In this document: positions 56,409 through 64,000 of the stretch, piece after piece | Position numbering within the stretch: the first letter of the stretch is position 1 | How the letters are laid out: each line of letters starts with the position of its first letter | Source of the DNA: Hexactinellida sp. DTS-2022 | Lineage: Eukaryota; Porifera; Hexactinellida | Assembly: GCA_028753945.1 (NCBI GenBank) | Contig: JAPNXP010000005.1 | Coordinates: forward strand, 4,216,001-4,280,000 | DNA length: 64,000 nucleotides | Reading direction: 5' to 3' | Position numbers and translations under genes: made by a program | Notes under the pieces: generated by a model | Seen by the model: only the letters and a program-made list of their open reading frames with translations | Databases searched by the model: none | What the model was told of the DNA's origin: nothing

Positions 56409-56759
56409 ATACCTGCCAACCTATCTGAGACCAATCCCTGTACGAGGCTCCTATTTCCCCCTATACATTGGCCAAAATTCCTGTACACCCCAAAAATCTT
56501 TCTTGTAAAGGTGAAAACATTAGTTTATATAGACTGTACAGGGAATTCCTATATGCTCGAATAGGAACAGAGTATTTACACAAAACAAAATGCTATATTT
56601 AGTTAATGTAGACCTGTTTAGGTATTTTAATAGACTCACAATCAATAATTTTCCCTAGCTAAAAATCCCTGTACAAATTTGAAAATCCCTGTACGGTCCA
56701 GCCAAAATGGTCAAAATCCCTGTACTGTACAGGGAATCCCTGTACGGTTGGCAGGTAAT
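56409..56759. mobile_element. non-autonomous TIR element, ATACCTGCCAACC family, copy 2
   Basis: Ends ATACCTGCCAACC / GGTTGGCAGGTAAT; 7-bp duplication AATTCCC (56402-56408, 56760-56766). Repeated AATCCCTGTAC inside, as in copy 1 at 3004-3422. Inserted in the Gypsy fossil. Confidence 0.85.
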
Positions 56760-58452
56760 AATTCCCCACATGGATAACCGAATGAGCTTTTGTCCTTTCT
56801 CAGCTGTATGTTCGCTGATTCCAAGGCCTTGAAGGTTTGTTCTAAGTCTGTTAAGTGTTGCTCGAAACTTTCGGAGTGGATGCATGTGTCGTCCACGAAT
56901 GGGTCCGCTCACTTGACATGTTTGAGAGTTTCGTCCATTAGCCTTTGGTAGGATGCCTGGCTGTTTACCAGGCCGAACGGCATCCTGTTCATTTCGTAAA
57001 GCCCTCTCTGAGTCACATAGGCGGTTTTGTACCTGTCTGATTCTTCAACCTCAATAGACCAATAGGCGGATACTCCATCAATGAAGGAGAAGTAACTGTG
57101 GTTAAACATTCGATCCAATATGTCTTTGGCATTAGGCATGGGATCATACATAGGGTCTACTTAATAGTACTTGATTACTGTCTGTTAATTATCAAGTTTA
57201 TTATTCTATAATAAACATTTGTTAATGGGTAGAGATTACTGCAATAGAGTTTCCCGTACCGCAATCGGTCTTTTGTTAAAGTAATTTTTAAAAATCGCTG
57301 GGGGCGATGCCCCCAGACCCCGTTACTGGCTCACTTCACTTGCTCAGAACCCCCCCAATCCAAAACCCTGGCTACGCTCCTGGTTGGGGCCGTTTCGGGT
57401 TTTGGGCAAACACGCACTGGAAGGTTTCGAGTAATCTAGATATGGCAGCCTTTTGATGTGGCATAAGATTGGGATTGACGATGTCTCTGGTAGCGACTCG
57501 AAATTCCTCGATATCCTCCAACACAGCTACGCTTGCTCTCGTAATGGGCTCTTCTCACTCAATAGTGGCATGCGAGTTCTTCCATGCGGTGCCTAGACGG
57601 ACTTGTTGACTCTGCCAATCGAACTCAGTTGAGCCCAATTTTTTTAGCAGGTCTCGTCCAAGAATACATGTACTAGTTCCTGTTATTTTCAAAACTTCAA
57701 ACGTGTGCTCCAGTACTTGTTCGTCGCCTAGATCTACTGACAACTCCAACTCTCCTACTACGTGGACCGGTTCTCGCAAAATACCATAAACTCGACTAAC
57801 TTTACTTTTCATGGACTTTTTCAACCCGAGTTCGTGCACCGTCCCGATATCAATTACTGACGGTCCTGCGCCGCTGTATAGAAAACCATTTGTTCGCTTA
57901 CCGTTGAGCTTTATTTCAATGAGAACTGATAGTTCTGCACCTAGACCCTCTATATCTGCCACTAGCATTGTGTGGTCGTATTTACCCTTTTTGTGTACTA
58001 TGCTACAGTACTTCAGGACGTGGCCTTTCTGTCCACAAGACGGGCAATGTTTCTCTGGACAAAACTTCCAAAAATGCTTCCCGCCACAAATGTAGCAGTT
58101 TCTCCTTTCTTGTTGCTCTGGGCCCCTGTCTGATTCCTCCACACTGGTTTACTTCTGGCAAATGCAATTCTGTTTTCCGTACATTCTGTTTCGGTGTACT
58201 CGGTTAAGTCGGAAGCTTCATTACTAACTCTGATGCTTGCCACTTTGGTGCCGGGGCCCTCACGTTTATTTCCTTGATTGAGAGGAAAACCCTTTTCTGT
58301 AAGCGTTTCTTTGATCTCAGCGATAAGCTTGAACGCGTCCGCGTGCTCTAGGTCATCGCTAATGGCTGTAACTGTACCTTTCATTCGATTCTGCACATCC
58401 TTTGGGAGCTGAGTCGATACCATTGATGCGACGAATTTGAGCGTTGTCCCGG

Positions 58453-58640
58453 TGTAGCAGCCCAGATTAACCCCCCATCAGTATATACCCGGGTATAATC
58501 TGTCCTAGGCCAGAATATACCCGGGAGTATATTCTGTCCTAGGCCAGATTATACCCGGGTATGAAGTGGGCTAGCCCAAAATATACCCCTCTAGCCCAGA
58601 TTATACCCCCTTGGGGGTATAATCTGGGCTAGGACAGAAT
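58453..58640 (+). repeat. Ginger1-type terminal repeat A, left
   Basis: Begins TGTAGCAGCCCAGATTAACC directly after CCGG (58449-58452). It consists of AGCCCAGATTATACCCGGGT/TATTCTGTCCTAG-type units in both orientations. The partner is inverted at 62853-62977. Confidence 0.85.
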
Positions 58641-58778
58641 ATATCCCTCTCTTATTGTGTATGCCTAATTTTCGGAACGGGACGGGACAGTCCCGTAAAA
58701 TCTAGACACCCAATTTTCGGGACGGGATAGTAGTAGTAGGTTACCAAATATGTAGTCAGTCGGATATAAGCACGCCGG

Positions 58779-59260
58779 TGTAACAGCCCAGATTATACCC
58801 CCGTCCTCGAATAACCCCGGGTATAATCTGTCCTAGCCCAGATTATTCCCGGGGTTATTCTGTCCTAGGACAGATTATATCCCCGGATATGAAGTGGGCT
58901 AGCCCAAAATATACCCCCCTAGCCCAGATTATACCTGGGTATAATCTGGGCTTGGACAGAATAACCCCGGGAATAATCTGGGCTAGGACAGAATATACTC
59001 CCTGGCCTCATTATGTCATGTGCGAAAATGTGGTGCGTGTGGTGTAATAACTTATATATGTATGCATAAAGCCCATTATATATGATGCATGAAATATGTT
59101 GCGTTTTCGTGCAACATGTTCCATGAAAGTCGAACACTGCTACACTTGCATGCAACAAGTTGCATGAAATATTGCAAAACAAAATTGAATGCACATTCCA
59201 ATATACACTATCCAACTCTGCTACATCGTGTACGCGTATGCAAAAAAGTTGCATCGTGTA
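58779..59260 (+). repeat. Ginger1-type terminal repeat B, left
   Basis: Begins TGTAACAGCCCAGATTATAC directly after CCGG (58775-58778). About 220 bp of satellite-like units are followed by a unique part (CCTGGCCTCATTATGTCATG, GTGGTGCGTGTGGTGT, many TGCATGCAAC motifs) that recurs inverted from 63480 to the window end. Confidence 0.88.
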
Positions 59261-59639
59261 TGGTGGGCTTAAGGTTGGAGAAGCAACACATTTTAAGTGG
59301 AAGCTAAAATGTGCATCTGGAAAAAGATTTTCGCGAAATATCAAACCCAGAAAATAGAAAAATTCGGAAAAAGCGAGGGGCTGCTTCTCATAGAATATTA
59401 TCATGACATTATCCATCATAATAAATATAATTATAAGTATAAATCACGTTTATACGTATATGTTAGGAATCAAATTGTATGACAAACAATAACAACAGCT
59501 ACTACAACTAATATATACTAATTAGTACTTGACTATAATGAACTTGGAATAAGTTATCACTAAAAGGCTAAGGCTAAATGTTAGTGCCAATACAAATACT
59601 GAATACATGAATAACTAATGACTACTATTCAGTTGCAAT

Positions 59640-62600
59640 CTAACTTTGAACATTGATTACGACATTGAAATGTTCTGATAAATTTTCAAGGTATAGGGCT
59701 CTCATGGATGTGTTCGTGAGAGTAAATGAGGAAGGAAATGTAAGCCATTGCAAAGAATCTCCACTCTTCGTGTAAACAACGATATCTTGTTCAAGCAAAC
59801 TTGATGTAGCCATTATTTCTGCATCTGTCGCCCAAACTCCATTGCTAGCCATCGAACTTAAGTTTACATAGTTATTGACTGACTGATTGAGATATTTTTG
59901 TAATTTGCCGCTAATAGTACCACACATGTACTGAACCACCCGGTTCCTTATAACAAGGTGATTATCTTCAGATCCTGTTATGATATAACTTATAGCTCGG
60001 AAATAACAATTACCATCACCTCGGGTTATGTATACACGTCCTGGAATGTTTAGATTTCCCTCCTTTCCAAAGTATTGGGTTTTGTGTACAGTTAGATTTA
60101 AGAACCTTGCAATTTTCTTCTTAGCTTCAGGTGATATTGGAGAGAATTCCTGATAGACTTGGGATGTTGAATTTCAATCAAATCTAAATCACATCCGCTT
60201 TCACCTTTTTTACTTTGTAAAGTGTTACATCTCAGGTGAATCGGGTTTTTTATAATCTCGTTCACGACATCAGACTTTGGTGATTTAATATGGGTATAAC
60301 ACTTCAGATTTGCAATATTATACACGTTTTTGAGTTTGTTGCCACTTTTAATATTTTCTAGTCTTACTCGGCCTTTACCCAGCATTTCAGTCACTTTGTA
60401 TGGTCCAACCCAACGTGGTTCCAATTTCGAGCCCATTCGATGGATGCGTATTCTGTTTTTTATGTACACTGTATTACCCAAAGATACCCTCAAATTGTTG
60501 GAATGACGCTTATCATAATTGTGTTTTTGTCGCTTTTGTGCAATTACTATATTATCATTTACTTTGCTGTTTATGTCTTCATGAATATTTTCAAGTGTAT
60601 CTAAAATCTCGGGATTTACATGCTCACCAGATTTCATATAAATGTCACTTTCATAAATATCTATTGGTAGCTTAGCAATACGACCATACATCACTTGGAA
60701 AGGAGTACAGTTAGTTGAAGCATGTTTGCTTGTATGGTAGGAAAAGAGAACTCCTGGGATATGGATAACCCAATCATCGCATTGGTCATTTACTAATTTA
60801 GATAATGCTGATTTCAGTGTTCTATTATCCCTTTCACGCAGACCATTGGTCTGAGGGTGGTACGCTGAAGAAATGCGATGTTCTGTTTGTAGGCTTTCAA
60901 GGAGAAAATCAATGACTTTATTTACAAATTCTCTTCCTTGATCACTGATCAAAGTATCCATACATCCAAGTCTACAAACAACAGAGTAGAGAAAATCAGC
61001 GACACATTTTGCGGTCTTGTTGGGTATGGCTGAAGCTTCTGACCATTTAGAAAAATGATCTGACATTGCGACAATATACTTGTTGCCATGTGCTGATTCC
61101 TGTAATGGTCCAATGATGTCAATTCCAACAAGACTCCACACTTTAGCTGGTACATTAATGGAACAAAGGGGAGAAGATTCGACTTCAAGTTTTGGATTTA
61201 TCACGAAGCATTTTGGACACTCTTTGCAATATGTTGCAATATCATTCTTCATACCTAAATAAAGTTTTTATCAAACGTAATCCTAGTCACAATTTACTAA
61301 TATTTCTCATATTTTATATTACGTATAGTTTATATTTAAGTATGCACTAAGTACGTTTCCAGTAATATCTTGAAGCGTGACCTTCGATATATAAGGCCTG
61401 AGTGCTGGTTTGAACCATGGATTACTTAAAGTGCATTGAAAAATGGAGAATTGTTCTTTATCCCAATAATTAGCAATGATAGAGCTGAAAAGTGTATTAT
61501 AACTATATAGGAATATGGTACCCAGGTATACATAGCACTCTCCAGAATTGTGATATGTCATCATCTGATGACGTAATGGTAATTTTGGTTGCGAATTATC
61601 TTGTCTTTCTAGCATACTTTTAACATAGTTAAACGCGTTATAAATGTTCAAAATTGGAACATGGTTATACCCATAACTAGTTGAAAAAAATATATCGAAA
61701 TTATAAATGGAATGTTGACACATTCCTCGGTTGCCATGGAAATGTATATTTCCTAAATGTGTCATAACTCAAAAACTATGAATGTTATGTAAACTAGGCT
61801 GGTACTGATCTGTCCGGAATAGGTAACTTCCTATTCATTGATAATACATTTTATATGCCTAACTTCAATCATCTTTGAGATAGTGAGTCATTACCTAATA
61901 ATGAATTAAGTGTTAATTATGTCATGATCTCAAAAGTTATTGAAGTTAGGCATATAAAATGTATTATCAATGAATAGGAAGTTACCTATTCCGGACAGAT
62001 CAGTACCAGCCTAGTTTACATAACATTCATAGTTTTTGAGTTATGACACATTTTAGGAAATATACATTTCCATGGCAACCGAGGAATGTGTCAACATTCC
62101 ATTTATAATTTCGATATATTTTTTTCAACTAGTTATGGGTATAACCATGTTCCAATTTTGAACATTTATAACGCGTTTAACTATGTTAAAAGTATGCTAG
62201 AAAAACAAGATAATTCGCAACCAAAATTACCATTACGTCATCAGATGATAACATATCACAATTCTGGAGAGTGCTATGTATACCTGGGTACCATATTCCT
62301 ATATTGTTATAATACACTTTTCAGCTCTATCATTGCTAATTATTGGGATAAAGAACAATTCTCCATTTTTCAATGCACTTTAAGTAATCCATGGTACACA
62401 AATTTTCGCTTAACACTCAGGCCTTATATATCGAAGGTCACGCTTGAAGCTATTTTGTTATAAGTCTTATCTCGTCCAAAATGACCTCCTGAAGATGGAT
62501 TATCGTGACATACTCCGAGTACAGTAGAAAATCTGCTAGCTTGTAATAATTCCTGATCACCATGAATCAATATTCCATTTTTTAATACATAAGGCTTAAC

Positions 62601-62747
62601 TCTTTGACGAAACTTTGATTTAGCATCAACTCGTTCCTGAGGACTAAGACAGTAGATTGCTTCAGGATATTTGTATTCTGTCGAGGTAAAATACTTTAAT
62701 ATTTCAGTGTAAGATTGATTATATCCATGGAATATCACAAATAACAA
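59640..62747 (-). CDS. Ginger1 transposase (integrase plus OTU), interrupted
   Basis: Minus strand. The N-terminal piece (62450-62747) has PQERVDAKSKFRQRVKPYVL and the zinc-binding HDNPSSGGHFGRDKTYNK. The foldback at 61376-62442 splits it. A GT..AG intron of about 100 bp (61255-61354) precedes CKECPKC and the core (60098-61254): GIDIIGPL (D), LISDQGREF (D), NGLRERDNRTLK (E), and WVGPYKVTEMLGKGRVRL, the GPY/F motif. In another frame the OTU protease follows (59640-60155): ITRGDGNCYFRAISYIITGS (Asp, Cys) and SEHFNVVIN (His). Integrase plus OTU between CCGG-flanked inverted repeats is the published definition of Ginger1 DNA transposons, which move by cut and paste. The frame change before OTU is a small intron or a frameshift. 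Catalytic residues of both domains are present, but the insertion makes this copy inactive unless spliced out. Confidence 0.85.
61376..62442. mobile_element. 1067-bp foldback element, copy 2
   Basis: Same ends and exact length as 31203-32269. 7-bp duplication CTTGAAG (61369-61375, 62443-62449). Outer arm markers have the same orientation as copy 1 (TGGTTTGAACC left, ACACAAATTTTCGCTTAAC right), but the central loop (about 61860-61945) is the reverse complement of the loop in copy 1. Inserted in the Ginger1 transposase gene between the zinc-binding motif and the core. Confidence 0.95.
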
Positions 62748-62852
62748 ACAATTCCTTTCGAAATAAACCTAATGTGTTGGTAAGTACAAATTTTCAACTT
62801 TGCTGAAAGTTGTGTTTGATTAGTGGAAAGCATGTGAGGTTTGCTAAAAAAA

Positions 62853-62977
62853 GAGGGGTATATTCTGGGCTAGGGGGGTATATTCTGGGCTAGCCCACTT
62901 CATATCCGGATATAATCTGGCCTAGGACAGATTATACCCGGGTATATACTGATGGGGGGTTAATCTGGGCTGCTACC
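62853..62977 (-). repeat. Ginger1-type terminal repeat A, right
   Basis: Inverted match of the left A repeat, ending GGGGTTAATCTGGGCTGCTAC, then C and CCGG (62978-62981). Confidence 0.85.
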
Positions 62978-62984
62978 CCGGTTA

Positions 62985-63479
62985 TAAGAACATATCGGAT
63001 ATAAGAACACTATGTTGGAAAAAGGTTGCCAAACTTGCCATATACCGGTTATTATACCCTATATAAATTATGTCGGTTATAAGAACATGCCGGTTATAAG
63101 CACATCAAGTGCAGTTCCCGACGATGTGCTTATAACCGGCATCCACCGTATTTCAAATGACGATTGAACAAAAAACCCAACACAAGTTTATACGTATTAT
63201 GTGGTTTTAATTTTATAACTAAATACGTACTAATTCATTGAAAAAAATGACAAATAATTGTGAATAGATTATAAACTATTCTTTTTGCCGAATAATCCAT
63301 TCTTGATTGTTAAACTACCAAGAGAACAATATTTGATCAAATTCAACTTCTCTTCGGGTAAACCTCGCAAGTAAACTATCCATATCGCGAATACCCAAAA
63401 TTTGCCAAAAGTTAATAGTTCATGAATAATTCGTTATATTCAAGAATTATTCAACTTAGAGATGGGACATACGTTTATT
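62985..63479. other. non-coding stretch
   Basis: No gene. CGGTTATAAGAACAT/GCCGGTTATAAGCACATC repeats lie at 62980-63145, including a small hairpin (GATGTGCTTATAACCGGCAT with its inverse). The rest is AT-rich. Confidence 0.55.
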
Positions 63480-64000
63480 TGTTTATATATGAAGAAATTT
63501 GATAGTAGAACAAAGTTGCATCGTATATTTGGAATGTTGCATACAAATTTGTTTTGCGATATTTCATGCGAATTGTTGAGTGTTCGATATTCATTCAAAA
63601 TTGTTGCACCTTGTAGTATGTTACAATGTTGCATGCAACATTTATGCATAGTATTGCATACATATATAAGTTATCACACCACACGCACCACATTTTCGCA
63701 CATGACATAATGAGGCCAGGGAGTATATTCTGTCCTAGCCCAGATTATAACCAGGTATACTCTGTCCTAGCCCAGATTATACCCAGGTATATTCTGTCCT
63801 AGCCCAGATTATACCCAGGTATACTCTGTCCTAGCCCAGATTATACCCAGGTATATTCTGTCCTAGCCCAGATTATACCCAGGTATATTCTGTCCTAGCC
63901 CAGATTATACCCCCATGGTGGTATAATCTGGGCTAGGGGGGTATATTTTGGGCTAGCCCACTTCATACCCAGGGGTATAATCTGTCCTAGGACAGAATAA
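63480..64000 (-). repeat. Ginger1-type terminal repeat B, right, with 32-bp satellite
   Basis: The inverted match of 58779-59260. Between 63722 and about 63915 a 32-bp unit (CCCAGATTATACCCAGGTAT, then ATTCTGTCCTAG) is repeated about six times, longer than in the left copy. By comparison with the left repeat, about 80 bp are still missing, so the outer end should lie just beyond the window. Confidence 0.85.

Larger units (their letters stand above)
54200..58423 (-). mobile_element. Gypsy-type LTR retroelement fossil
   Basis: Minus-strand remains in the usual order: gag-derived piece, two zinc knuckles and aspartic protease (57555-58423), reverse transcriptase (56711-57151), a connecting/RNase H-side piece (56200-56388), and integrase (55477-56121, 54500-54853, tail 54275-54466). 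It is broken, with roughly half a dozen or more breaks and two DNA-element insertions (54855-55490, 56409-56759). No pair of LTRs could be recognised, and the gag end abuts the CCGG of a Ginger terminus at 58449, which probably removed or displaced its 5' part. Moderately old, since the insertions within it have intact duplications. Confidence 0.9.

Noticed and set aside
58449-62981. Using the CCGG on both sides as proof that A-left and A-right are ends of one insertion
   Set aside because: Ginger1 targets CCGG, so any two ends would share it. The interleaved B pair contradicts a simple unit.

Overview
This is an AT-rich metazoan nuclear segment dominated by transposable elements. Introns, where they can be inferred, are very short (about 50-100 bp, GT..AG). 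The protein families are an invertebrate mix: Ginger1 integrases with OTU domains, FLYWCH and THAP fingers, a Ulp1 protease with PHD finger, and a CR1/L2-type LINE. Together these suggest an early-branching animal such as a sponge or cnidarian. That is inference; no ribosomal or mitochondrial marker is present. Only one gene looks like an intact ordinary host gene, an intronless acyl-CoA-binding protein at 47588-47917 (+).

Layout. 1-1.25 kb: minus-strand exons of a Ulp1-type cysteine protease plus PHD finger that runs off the left edge, preceded by exons with an NRF1-like WWPEDVP motif. 3.4-3.9 kb: a 494-bp near-perfect palindrome with TG..CA ends, a 4-bp target duplication and a complete hammerhead ribozyme core in each arm. 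5.4-6.5 kb: a RAG1/Transib-like protein remnant. 8.9-9.7 kb: an unrecognised protein frame split by a hAT MITE. 10.7-15.7 kb: a long-TIR element carrying a 5'-truncated LINE with a target duplication of about 53 bp. 17.6-20 kb: a gene starting with a 2A-type CGDIELNPGP motif, then a transposase-like frame split by a hAT element. 20.3-22.3 kb: a degenerate THAP/P-element transposase, with a FLYWCH exon beside it. 25-27.8 kb: a Ginger-like integrase end with OTU domain.

28-33 kb is nested MITEs, including a 1067-bp foldback element at 31203-32269. 33582-44938 is an 11.4-kb unit with hAT-like ends, filled by an array of nine hairpin repeats in 0.84-1.65 kb units. 45-53.6 kb holds the ACBP gene, a TIR element containing a FLYWCH exon, and many MITEs with clean target duplications. 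54.2-58.4 kb is an old, broken Gypsy-type LTR retroelement (minus strand) with two DNA-element insertions. 58.45-64 kb holds a Ginger1 DNA transposon (integrase plus OTU, CCGG flanks, satellite-like TIRs) with a second copy of the 1067-bp foldback inside its transposase gene.

There is no operon-like cooperation here. What links the region is layering: hAT, mariner/pogo and foldback elements inserted into older transposase genes, often leaving perfect 7- or 8-bp duplications. The standouts are the hammerhead palindrome, the foldback pair whose central loop is flipped relative to its arms, and the hairpin array.
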